From UBA6624 sp964343345 [NCBI: uncultured bacterium] (GTDB lineage Bacteria; UBP7; UBA6624), in assembly GCA_964343345.1 (NCBI GenBank), contig CAYFJE010000039.1, positions 1 through 9,632 of the forward strand: a stretch of DNA of 9,632 bases. Direction: 5' to 3'. The notes beneath the pieces were generated by a model. That model was not told the DNA's origin. It saw only the letters and a list, made by a program, of their open reading frames with translations, and did not search any database. Shown piece by piece: positions 1-6,134 of this stretch. How positions within the stretch are numbered: position 1 is the first letter of the stretch; each line of letters begins with the position of its first letter. Position numbers and translations under genes: made by a program.

Positions 1-49
1 CTTCCTTCGGCTTCTCTTCCTTCGGCTTCTCTTCCTTCGGCTTCTCTTC
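1..49 (-). repeat. 15-bp tandem repeat inside rpsF, encoding EEKPK
   Basis: Three complete identical copies of a 15-bp unit (5-19, 20-34, 35-49; plus-strand unit CTTCGGCTTCTCTTC) are followed leftward by part of a fourth that reaches the window edge. The unit length is a multiple of three, and each copy is read on the minus strand as Glu-Glu-Lys-Pro-Lys, so copy number can change without breaking the rpsF frame. The copies are identical at the DNA level, which suggests recent expansion or slippage. The same array may also be where an assembly breaks or collapses. Confidence 0.9.
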
Positions 50-382
50 CTTTATTGGGGATTTGTAATTTAAGTTTTTGAAAAATCTAAACCTCAAAAT
101 GCTTTCACTATCTTTTAAAAATGTTTCTATTTCTTTTTTTGTTTTTTGATCTATTTCAATTAAAAGAAATGTGTAATCACCATCTTTAAATTTGTTTATC
201 GCATATGCCATTCTTTTGACACCCCAAGAATCTTTTTGTACGATTTTGCCTTTGTTTGATTTGATTATTTTTTCTATATGTTTGACAATACTTAAATTTT
301 CTTTATTGTCCTCTGGATTAAGTATTAGTGCTAGCTCATATGAGCGCTTTTCTATCGTACGCTCTGGAAATTTATAAGACAT
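1..382 (-). CDS. rpsF: 30S ribosomal protein bS6, 3' end cut by window edge, with repeat-encoded acidic/basic tail
   Basis: This is a small-subunit ribosomal protein that pairs with bS18 on the platform of the 30S subunit. The start is the ATG at 382-380, preceded on the minus strand by a strong Shine-Dalgarno (AAGGAGG, about 7 nt spacing). The N-terminal fold is recognisable: a first strand reading YELALILNPED, a middle segment KDSWGVKRMAYAI (matching the bS6 pattern of a Gly/Lys/Arg turn and a strand with Ala-Tyr-x-Ile), then YTFLLIEID and a closing RFRFFKN strand. After about residue 105 the protein changes to Lys/Glu/Pro-rich tandem pentapeptides (EEKPK) that run off the left edge, so the true C-terminus is not seen. 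In most bacteria rpsF is followed by ssb, rpsR and rplI, which would lie to the left. The identification as bS6 is solid; the length and role of the tail are unknown. Confidence 0.9.
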   Translation of the reverse strand, partial: MSYKFPERTIEKRSYELALILNPEDNKENLSIVKHIEKIIKSNKGKIVQKDSWGVKRMAYAINKFKDGDYTFLLIEIDQKTKKEIETFLKDSESILRFRFFKNLNYKSPIKEEKPKEEKPKEEKPKE

Positions 383-445
383 TTTTATTCCTCCTTATGG
401 TCTAATGATCTGCAATTGCAGACAAAAAGGTTCGACTATTATATA
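383..445 (-). promoter_or_regulatory. rpsF leader with candidate -10 box and 14-bp palindrome
   Basis: This is the 63-bp gap between the methyltransferase stop and the rpsF start. On the minus strand a TATAAT hexamer (443-438) is a good -10 candidate, though no convincing -35 is seen. Transcription from it would start around 431-427 and give a leader of roughly 45-50 nt. That leader contains a perfect 14-base palindrome (409-422, TCTGCAATTGCAGA), which as RNA can form a short hairpin just upstream of the ribosome binding site at about 390-396. No U-run follows it, so it is not a terminator. A CCUU upstream of the hairpin could pair with the AAGG of the ribosome binding site, but only over 4 bp. 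Promoter and regulatory roles are inferred from sequence only. Confidence 0.35.
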
Positions 446-1180
446 TTATTTTGTGATTTTATTGATAATTATTGCTGCGGCTGCAGAAACACTTAAGCTT
501 TCAATATTTTTAATTGGGATTGTGATCTTTTCCCCTTTTTCTTCCCATGATTTCGGAACTCCTTTCGATTCATGTCCAAAGACTAAACAAAATTTTTTGT
601 TTTTCGATTTTAAGTTTTCAATTTTTATTCCATCATGTGTACTTGCTACAATTAATTTGTGATTTGATAATTTTGGAGATTCGTCAATATTTATTTTTGA
701 GTTTTTTATTCCGAATGAAAAACCTGCAGATGTTCTCAAAACTAGCAAATTGTATGGATCTGGAGAATTTTTAGAAAATAAAAAATTATTAATCCCATGT
801 GCTAAGCTTGTACGTATTATGGATCCTATATTTGTCGGATCTTGAGAAAAAAAAGCGACTATGTTTTCATTGTAGTCAACATTTTTTTTGACTGGATATT
901 CTCCTATTGCGATAATTGGCTCTAATTTGGGTAGGTTCATATATTTTTTGATTATTTTTTCTTCTGATATGAAAATTTTTTTTAGATTTTTGAATTTTAG
1001 ATTTTTTAGATGTTTTTCTGTAGTTATTAGTTCTGGAAACCAGTCTTGCTTCAAACTGTTTTCAAGCAGTCTTAAACCTTCGATTTTAATTAAATTAGCT
1101 TTTTTGCGCTTCTGCTCATTGTTTAGTCTCTTCAATTTTTTGATGAAGGGGTTTTTTTCAGATTTTATTTCGTTTTTCAG
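446..1180 (-). CDS. SpoU/TrmH-family RNA 2'-O-ribose methyltransferase, non-canonical start
   Basis: This is a SAM-dependent 2'-O-methyltransferase of the SPOUT superfamily, acting on rRNA or tRNA; the exact target nucleotide cannot be told. The C-terminal trefoil-knot domain shows motif 1 (DPTNIGSIIRTS, with Asn and Arg), motif 2 (LVFGHESKGVP) and motif 3 (ITIPIKNIESLSVSAAAAI). The usual ESLNVS of motif 3 reads ESLSVS here, with Ser in place of the conserved Asn. The N-terminal substrate-binding domain includes KIEGLRLLENSL. The only standard start in frame is TTG at 1135, but conserved N-terminal sequence (IKSEKNPFIKKLKRLN, like the family's ITSxxNPxIKxLxxL) lies upstream of it. I therefore place the start at CTG 1180-1178, two bases after the stop of the preceding gene and 9 nt after an AGG. 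ATT at 1195 is the alternative. That gives about 244 residues, within the family range. Function is secure, start uncertain. Confidence 0.85.
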   Translation of the reverse strand: MKNEIKSEKNPFIKKLKRLNNEQKRKKANLIKIEGLRLLENSLKQDWFPELITTEKHLKNLKFKNLKKIFISEEKIIKKYMNLPKLEPIIAIGEYPVKKNVDYNENIVAFFSQDPTNIGSIIRTSLAHGINNFLFSKNSPDPYNLLVLRTSAGFSFGIKNSKINIDESPKLSNHKLIVASTHDGIKIENLKSKNKKFCLVFGHESKGVPKSWEEKGEKITIPIKNIESLSVSAAAAIIINKITK

Positions 1181-1182
1181 TT

Positions 1183-1485
1183 TTAAAGACCTAATTGCTT
1201 TTTTCTTTTTTCTAAAAGTGAAGTTAATCTTTTTTCGGTTAATTTTTTTATTTTTCGCTTTATATAAGGGTTTTGTCCGTCAAGTGTTTCCGCAAGTGTT
1301 GGATTGTTGTTTTTTATTGCATTTAGAGCCGCAAGGTTTTTGAATCTTTTTTCATACTCTTTTGTTACAAAAGGTGCAATTTGAATTATCAACTTTTCTG
1401 AATCTTCCCCATCTGATGCGAGAGATTTTTCAATCAGGGCAAGATACTCTTCTAGATTTTTTTTGAATTGATCTAATTTCGACAT
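1183..1485 (-). CDS. Uncharacterised 100-residue helical protein
   Basis: I do not recognise this protein. It starts with ATG at 1485 and ends with TAA two bases before the proposed methyltransferase start; no clear Shine-Dalgarno precedes it. It has no signal peptide, membrane segment or cysteine. The N-terminal half is acidic to mixed and probably helical (FKKNLEEYLALIEKSLAS). The middle holds KEYEKRFKNLAALNAIK followed by NNNPTLAETLDGQNPYIKRK, and the last 25 residues are very basic (KKLTEKRLTSLLEKRKKQLGL), consistent with RNA or ribosome contact, though that is inference. It lies between dnaK (42-bp gap) and the SpoU methyltransferase, in the same direction, and is probably cotranscribed with one or both. 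Base use and spacing look like a real gene. I compared it by eye with bS20 and saw no match. Confidence 0.7.
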   Translation of the reverse strand: MSKLDQFKKNLEEYLALIEKSLASDGEDSEKLIIQIAPFVTKEYEKRFKNLAALNAIKNNNPTLAETLDGQNPYIKRKIKKLTEKRLTSLLEKRKKQLGL

Positions 1486-1527
1486 TTATTCAATTTTTGA
1501 TCTTGGTTTTCACCGAGCAGGTGTTTC

Positions 1528-3312
1528 TTATTCATCTTTTTGTTCTTTTTCTTCATTCTTCTGCTCATCTTCAGCAGACATCACAGTGATTTCTGCATCT
1601 GAAAGGATAATTTGAAGGTGCTCGATTTCACTTTTTACTTTATCTTCATCGTGATCAATAGCTCTTTGAAGGTTGGCTATCGCCGTTCTAAGGGAATCTT
1701 TCGTTGGTTTTTCGATGAATTTTTTTCTATCTCTTATGAATGCTTCTGCTTCATATATCAAAGCATTTGCTTCCGAAGTTTCTCCAATTTCATTTTCTTT
1801 CTGGGAAGTTCGAACTCCTATTTCAAGTTGTGCTTCTCTAACTTCTTCAGCAGTTAATCTTTTTTGACTTGTTTTGAATGAAACGGATTTCACTTTTTTT
1901 GTAGCTCTATCTTTCGCTGTAACTTTGACAATCCCATTGATGTCGTAGTCAAAAAGAACATCAACCAAAGCTTTTCCTGCCTCTTGTGAATCTATTCCAG
2001 AAAATACAAAGTCCCCTAGTTTAGGATTTGCAGAAGCGACTTCTTTTTCACCTTGATAAACAGTTATTTGTGCTTCGGTTTGCATGTCTTGGGTTGTGAC
2101 ATAAGGTTTCTTTTTTGAACAAGGTATTGCTGTGTTTCTTGGAATAATCACAGAAAATTTCCCATCTTTTACCTCTATTCCAAGTGAATGTGGAGCAACG
2201 TCAACAATAACCATTTCTTGAAGTTTCCCTCTTTTTACACCAGCCTGGATTGCCGCACCTAATGCAACTGATTGTTCAGGATCTACTTTATGTTCGAGAG
2301 TTTTTCCAACCAAATCTTCAACAAATTGTTTTACTTTCGGAATTCTTGTTGTTCCACCTACAAGGAGAATTGAATCAAGATCTTCATACTTTAGTTTTGC
2401 ATCTTTCATGGATTTTTCCAATGGGCTTTTTGTTTTTTCTATGAAAGGCTCAATGATTTCTTCGAGTTGTGTTCTTGAAAGTGTTGTTTTTAAGTGTTTT
2501 GGTTCTTCTGACTCAGTGTATATGAATGGAAGATTTATTGTTGTTTCAAGGTGTTCTGTTAAATCTTTTTTTGCTGTTTCTGCGGCATCTTTTAGTCTTT
2601 GTTGGATGACCCTTCTTTGTATTTCATCTATTTCTTTTCCTTCCAAATCTACTTTTTCAGATTTTTTAAAGTTCTTTTTGAGCCATTCAGCAATTGCCCA
2701 ATCCATATCGTCTCCACCTAATTTGACATCTCCGTTTGTAGCCAAAACCCTAAAGGCACCTTCTCTTGCTCTGATAATAGAAACATCAAAGGTTCCTCCT
2801 CCAAAGTCATAAACCATTATGGTATCTTTTGACTCACTGTTAATCCCATATGCCAAAGCTGCAGCAGTAGGCTCGTTTAAGATTCTTTCAACAACAAAAC
2901 CAGCTATTTCTCCAGCATCTTTTACAGCTTGTCTTTGTGCATCACTAAAATAAGCTGGAACTGTTATGACAGCTTCTTCAACAATCTCTCCTAGATGTTC
3001 TTCAGCATCTAATTTCAATCTTTTGATTATTGCTCCAGCAATTTCTTGAGGTGTAAACTGCTCTTTTCCTAATGTTATTGTTTTGTCTTCTCCCAACATT
3101 CTTTTTATTGAGGCGACAGTTCTGTCTGGAAATGCAATTGATTGATTTTTTGCAGCTTCTCCAACAAGCAAGTCTCCTGTTTCAGACATTCCAACAACAC
3201 TAGGTGTTAGAAGTGAATCTCTTGAGTTAGGGATTAGTTTTGGTGTATCTTTATCTAAATAACCGATCAAACTGTTTGTTGTTCCAAAATCAATGCCTAA
3301 TATATTTCTCAT
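1528..3312 (-). CDS. dnaK: Hsp70 chaperone DnaK (short-insertion type)
   Basis: This is an ATP-driven cytoplasmic chaperone that binds exposed hydrophobic peptides and works with GrpE and a DnaJ partner (no dnaJ is seen here). At 594 residues it is shorter than E. coli DnaK (638). Visible landmarks: GIDFGTTNS (residues 6-14, phosphate 1), Lys70 in the IKRMLG segment, ITVPAYFSDAQRQA (116-129), NEPTAAALAYG (146-156), YDFGGGTFDVS (168-178, phosphate 2), ILLVGGTTRIP (315-325, adenosine site), the linker DVAPHSLG (371-378), then the beta substrate-binding domain and a helical lid. The 25-residue insertion of proteobacterial DnaK between IKRMLG and FTPQEIAG is absent. The position matching E. coli Thr199 is Val (GDVKLGG). 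The C-terminus is Glu/Lys-rich and lacks the usual acidic EEV-type ending. The ATG at 3312 follows a strong GGGAGG. It could be a second, specialised Hsp70, but adjacency to grpE favours the main DnaK. Confidence 0.92.
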   Translation of the reverse strand: MRNILGIDFGTTNSLIGYLDKDTPKLIPNSRDSLLTPSVVGMSETGDLLVGEAAKNQSIAFPDRTVASIKRMLGEDKTITLGKEQFTPQEIAGAIIKRLKLDAEEHLGEIVEEAVITVPAYFSDAQRQAVKDAGEIAGFVVERILNEPTAAALAYGINSESKDTIMVYDFGGGTFDVSIIRAREGAFRVLATNGDVKLGGDDMDWAIAEWLKKNFKKSEKVDLEGKEIDEIQRRVIQQRLKDAAETAKKDLTEHLETTINLPFIYTESEEPKHLKTTLSRTQLEEIIEPFIEKTKSPLEKSMKDAKLKYEDLDSILLVGGTTRIPKVKQFVEDLVGKTLEHKVDPEQSVALGAAIQAGVKRGKLQEMVIVDVAPHSLGIEVKDGKFSVIIPRNTAIPCSKKKPYVTTQDMQTEAQITVYQGEKEVASANPKLGDFVFSGIDSQEAGKALVDVLFDYDINGIVKVTAKDRATKKVKSVSFKTSQKRLTAEEVREAQLEIGVRTSQKENEIGETSEANALIYEAEAFIRDRKKFIEKPTKDSLRTAIANLQRAIDHDEDKVKSEIEHLQIILSDAEITVMSAEDEQKNEEKEQKDE

Positions 3313-3421
3313 AAGAAGCCTCCCAGTTTCTCATTATAAATTTCTTATTTTGAATTAAAGATAATTTAATTGTTAAAAAATGAGTAATTTTTTAAATATA
3401 TATAAATTTATGGAATAAATG
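3313..3421 (-). promoter_or_regulatory. grpE-dnaK intergenic region with candidate -10 for dnaK
   Basis: This is a 109-bp AT-rich gap, long compared with the other gaps here, so dnaK may have its own promoter. On the minus strand a TATAAT (3338-3333) lies just upstream of the dnaK ribosome binding site (GGGAGG); a transcript from it would have a very short leader of roughly 15 nt. The -35 region is not recognisable. An AT-only inverted repeat (AAAAAAT-TACTC-ATTTTTT, near 3370-3390) could form a weak hairpin. I see no CIRCE operator (TTAGCACTC-N9-GAGTGCTAA), so HrcA control is not supported here. Confidence 0.3.
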
Positions 3422-4012
3422 TTAATTTTTACCTATTGAAACTTCTGCTGGTCTCATGACTTTGTTTTGATATGAAATACCCATTTGATAAGTTTTTACT
3501 ATTTTTCCTTTCGGTCCCTCTTCCGTTCCTACAGCTATATGTTTGTTGGGATCAAACATATCTCCTTTTTCAGGTTTTAATGTAGAAAATCCAAGAGTGA
3601 TTAATTGTTTTTCAAAAAGATTTGTTACATCTTCTATACCTGATAAAACTTCTTGATTTTTTTCTGTTTTTCTAAGGTAATCTTCAGCTCTCTGAAGAGC
3701 ATCAAAAACTACCAACATTGGTTTTATAGATTCTTTTTGAACTCTGTTTTTTTCAACTTTATCAAGTTCTCCTTTCCAAGAATGCAAGAAAGATTCAAAT
3801 TCATCCACTTTTATTGACAGGTGAGAAACCCCTCTTGCTCCTTCGAATGCTTCAAATTCTCTCATATTTTCTTTCATTTTTTCGAGAGAATTTTTCAAAT
3901 CGTTTATTTCTTCTATCAAAGGGTTAACAACTGAACCTATGTTCAGGTGATTTTCTTGGGTATCTTGCCAGCCTTTCAAATTTATTTCTTCATTTGGGCT
4001 CATTAGAAGCAT
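3422..4012 (-). CDS. grpE: GrpE, nucleotide exchange factor for DnaK
   Basis: GrpE is a homodimeric cofactor that opens the DnaK nucleotide-binding domain to release ADP. The C-terminal beta domain carries the family signature: FDPNKHIAVGTEEGPKGKIV, then KTYQMGISYQNKVMRPAEVSI (compare the usual fdPnxHeAv... and ...GyxlxdrvlRpAxVxV). Upstream lies a long charged helix (LIEEINDLKNSLEKMKENMREF) expected to form the dimer coiled coil, and a helical bundle with KPMLVVFDALQRAEDYL. Length is 196 residues from ATG 4012; ATG 4003 (193 residues) and TTG 4039 (205 residues) are also in frame. None has a good Shine-Dalgarno, and I prefer ATG because it leaves room for promoters between grpE and the divergent gmk. 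It lies upstream of dnaK in the same direction (109-bp gap), as expected for functional partners. Confidence 0.9.
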   Translation of the reverse strand: MLLMSPNEEINLKGWQDTQENHLNIGSVVNPLIEEINDLKNSLEKMKENMREFEAFEGARGVSHLSIKVDEFESFLHSWKGELDKVEKNRVQKESIKPMLVVFDALQRAEDYLRKTEKNQEVLSGIEDVTNLFEKQLITLGFSTLKPEKGDMFDPNKHIAVGTEEGPKGKIVKTYQMGISYQNKVMRPAEVSIGKN

Positions 4013-4060
4013 TGTAATCAACTGAAAATTTAATTTCAAGTGTAATATTATTTTTACAAG
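4013..4060. promoter_or_regulatory. Very short divergent intergenic region between grpE and gmk
   Basis: This 48-bp AT-rich stretch separates two divergent gene blocks, so it should hold start signals for both, or promoters must lie inside the opposite gene. On the plus strand TGTAATAT (4041-4048) resembles an extended -10 only about 13 bases before the gmk ATG, which would give a leaderless or nearly leaderless mRNA. A TTGTAA (4012-4017) is too far from it (23 bp) to be a normal -35. No strong Shine-Dalgarno is present for either gene. Promoter assignments here are weak. Confidence 0.3.
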
Positions 4061-4624
4061 ATGTCGAAATTGGTTGTTTTAACTGGCCCTTCTGGAGTTG
4101 GGAAGACCACTCTTGCTAATTTTTTAATTCAAGAATTTTCTCTTTCCAGGGTGGTTACATGTACGACTAGGAAACCTAGAGAAGGTGAGCTTGATGGTGT
4201 TGATTACAATTTTTTAAGCAAAGAAATTTTTCAAAAACTTTTATCGGAAAATAAATTTTCAGAATATGCGAAGGTTTATGGAAATTATTATGGTGTTTTG
4301 AAAAAAGACATTTCTAATTCTCTTAAATCTTTTAATTCTCTGATTATTCTTGACATACAAGGTGCATCTAAGATAAAAGAGGTATTTAAAAATTCCATTG
4401 TTGTCTTTTTATCGCCCCCATCTGAAAAAGAGATATTTGAGAGGATGAGGAAAAGGAATAAAGATACTGAAGAAAGTTTAAATAAAAGGATTCAATTATT
4501 AAAAACTGAAATCTCATGGTCACCCAATGCAGATTATGAACTTGTTAACAGAGATTTGAAAACCTGTAAAACTGACTTGAAGATGATAGTTGAAAGTTTT
4601 TTAAATCCATTATCCTTTTCGTAG
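4061..4624 (+). CDS. gmk: Guanylate kinase
   Basis: This enzyme transfers phosphate from ATP to GMP or dGMP to give GDP or dGDP, essential for guanine nucleotide supply. It has 187 residues, slightly below the family's usual size of about 200. The P-loop GPSGVGKTT is at residues 9-17. The GMP-binding segment follows with Arg37 and Arg40 in TRKPREGE and DGVDYNF (45-51), then EYAKVYGNYYG in the GMP-binding lid, the LILDIQGASKIKE core strand with its Asp, and the lid arginines in ERMRKRNKDT. The ATG at 4061 is favoured because it places the first strand and P-loop normally; no Shine-Dalgarno is evident. It is the first gene of the rightward block, 16 bp before rpoZ, a pairing common in many bacteria. 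Confidence 0.93.
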   Translation: MSKLVVLTGPSGVGKTTLANFLIQEFSLSRVVTCTTRKPREGELDGVDYNFLSKEIFQKLLSENKFSEYAKVYGNYYGVLKKDISNSLKSFNSLIILDIQGASKIKEVFKNSIVVFLSPPSEKEIFERMRKRNKDTEESLNKRIQLLKTEISWSPNADYELVNRDLKTCKTDLKMIVESFLNPLSFS

Positions 4625-4640
4625 TACAATAGATGAACTT

Positions 4641-4967
4641 ATGAGCGAAGAAAAACCAAGATACGAAGACATTATAGGCTCTGACAATATAAGAGGTGTT
4701 GTTGCTATTGAAGATTTATTGAAAATTTTTCCGAATCGATATGTTGTAACTGAAATTATTGCAAAGAGAGCCAATGACCTTGAGTCGAGGATTGATTTGC
4801 CAAGGGTAGACTTGGGAGAGAGAGAATTGCAGGAGATTGGTTATGTTCAGGTTGCAATTGCTGAATTTTTATCTGGACAAATTAAACCAAAAATACCCGA
4901 TGAAACCTTTGTTCCAAAAAATCAATTTCCTGATGATTACGAAAAGATTCCTTCAAACGAAATATAA
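4641..4967 (+). CDS. rpoZ: RNA polymerase omega subunit
   Basis: Omega is a small subunit that helps fold and latch the beta' chain of RNA polymerase. It has 108 residues. The core omega helix is clear: IEDLLKIFPNRYVVTEIIAKRANDLE (about residues 23-48), matching the family pattern of a leader IxDLLxxxxNRYxLVxxxAKRAxxL. The conserved second region is IGYVQVAIAEFLSGQIKP, corresponding to the xxxxxAlxEixxGki segment. About 20 extra N-terminal residues (SEEKPRYEDIIGSDNI) precede the core. The ATG at 4641 has no strong Shine-Dalgarno. Its place between gmk and coaBC supports the call. Confidence 0.85.
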   Translation: MSEEKPRYEDIIGSDNIRGVVAIEDLLKIFPNRYVVTEIIAKRANDLESRIDLPRVDLGERELQEIGYVQVAIAEFLSGQIKPKIPDETFVPKNQFPDDYEKIPSNEI

Positions 4968-4988
4968 CCTGTTTTTGAGATTTCATAT

Positions 4989-6134
4989 ATGAAAGTTTTA
5001 ATCGGTCTTACCGGAAGTATATCATCGTACAAAGTTCCAGATTTAATTAGAAAACTTGGAACTAGAGATATAGATCTTGAAGTTGTATTTTCTAGAGGGG
5101 CGGAGAAATTTATAGGAAAAACCTCTTTCGAGGGGCTTATTGGGAAGAAAGTTCATTCAGACCTTTGGGAAGACCCCATGGCACATATTCACCTAGAGAG
5201 ATCTTGTGATTTGATAGTCGTTTGTCCTGCAAGTGCACATTTTGTTTCAAAACTAAATTCTGGATTAGCTGATGATTTGCTTTCAAATATTATTTTGGCA
5301 AAAAAATCTAAAGTCCTTTTGGTCCCTTCTATGAATACAAATATGTGGAACAATCCTGCGATAAGAAAAAATATTTTGAATTTGAAAAAAAGAGGTTTTT
5401 TGTTTTTAGACCCTGAAGAAGGTCTTTTGGCATGTGGAGAAGAGGGTTTGGGGAGGCTTCCAGATATTGATATGATTTTTTACGAAATCCTTTATCATCT
5501 TGAAAAGAAGAGTTTTGAAAAAAAATCAGTCCTAGTTACTTCTGGTCCAACACAAGAATTTATTGACGATGTTAGGTTTTTTTCAAATCCTTCTACAGGG
5601 AATATGGGTTTTTCTTTTGCATTGAATGCATGGATTAAAGGTGCTGATGTGACATTGGTTGCAGGTCCTGGAACTCCAAAATCTCCAAAAGGAATAGATA
5701 GAGTTGATGTTATTTCTTCTGAAGATATGAAAAATGCAATAACTGGAGAATACGATTATGGTTTTTTTACAGCGGCTGTTACTGATTTTTCTTTCAACAA
5801 GAGGAGGGAGGGAAAACCTTCGAAAGATGATTGGTTCAAAGAAGATGTTTGTTTAAAGAAAAGTCCAGATATTCTTGAAAGCAAATTTAAGAAATGTAAA
5901 AACGTTATCGGTTTTTCTGTATACAGCGAAGGATCTTCTTTGGAAGCTGCAAAAAAAGTTCTTAAAAAAGGTGCTGAATATGTAGTTACAAATAATTCTT
6001 CAAATTGTTTTGGAGGGAACAAAACAGATGTTGAGTTTTTTGATGATAGTTTAAGTTCAATAGAATTTATGGATATAGATAAAATTACTTTAGCTGGAAA
6101 AATATTAGATATTATTGGAGAGAAAAATGATTAG
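4989..6134 (+). CDS. coaBC: Bifunctional phosphopantothenoylcysteine decarboxylase / phosphopantothenate-cysteine ligase
   Basis: This enzyme performs two steps of coenzyme A synthesis: CoaB joins 4'-phosphopantothenate to cysteine using CTP, and the FMN-dependent CoaC decarboxylates the product to 4'-phosphopantetheine. It has 381 residues, near the usual 390-410. The CoaC half (about 1-175) shows GSISSYK (9-15), the catalytic His66 in AHIHLE, CPASAHFVSKLNSGLADDLL (79-98), PSMN at 113-116 (usually PAMN) and the essential Cys149 in ACGEEGLGRL. The CoaB half (from about 180) shows VTSGPTQEFIDDVRFFSN (183-200), STGNMG, AAVTDF (262-267) and the CLKKSPDIL lysine motif (288-296). Both active sites look intact. 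It starts at ATG 4989, 21 bp after rpoZ, and its last 8 bases overlap the next gene. Confidence 0.94.
   Translation: MKVLIGLTGSISSYKVPDLIRKLGTRDIDLEVVFSRGAEKFIGKTSFEGLIGKKVHSDLWEDPMAHIHLERSCDLIVVCPASAHFVSKLNSGLADDLLSNIILAKKSKVLLVPSMNTNMWNNPAIRKNILNLKKRGFLFLDPEEGLLACGEEGLGRLPDIDMIFYEILYHLEKKSFEKKSVLVTSGPTQEFIDDVRFFSNPSTGNMGFSFALNAWIKGADVTLVAGPGTPKSPKGIDRVDVISSEDMKNAITGEYDYGFFTAAVTDFSFNKRREGKPSKDDWFKEDVCLKKSPDILESKFKKCKNVIGFSVYSEGSSLEAAKKVLKKGAEYVVTNNSSNCFGGNKTDVEFFDDSLSSIEFMDIDKITLAGKILDIIGEKND

Noticed and set aside
1-49. Short direct repeats considered as part of a CRISPR array.
   Set aside because: The units are 15 bp, contiguous with no spacers, and in frame inside rpsF.
400-445. tRNA-like stretch (GGTTCGACT, and a hairpin resembling an anticodon arm) between rpsF and the methyltransferase.
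   Set aside because: No 5-bp T-stem flanks the TTCGA, the hairpin loop does not fit a 7-nt anticodon loop, and the 63-bp gap cannot hold a full tRNA with acceptor stem.
192-1343. Plus-strand open frames over rpsF and the methyltransferase (for example 888-1343), Phe/Leu-rich and apparently membrane-like.
   Set aside because: They are antisense shadows of AT-rich, Lys/Asn/Ile-rich coding sequence; the minus-strand frames carry clear family motifs.
1490-1525. Hairpin CACC-GAGCA-GGTG after dnaK considered as a rho-independent terminator.
   Set aside because: The stem is only 4 bp and is not followed by a T run on the minus strand.
3313-4060. CIRCE operator or other HrcA site near grpE and dnaK.
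   Set aside because: No sequence resembling TTAGCACTC-N9-GAGTGCTAA in either intergenic region.
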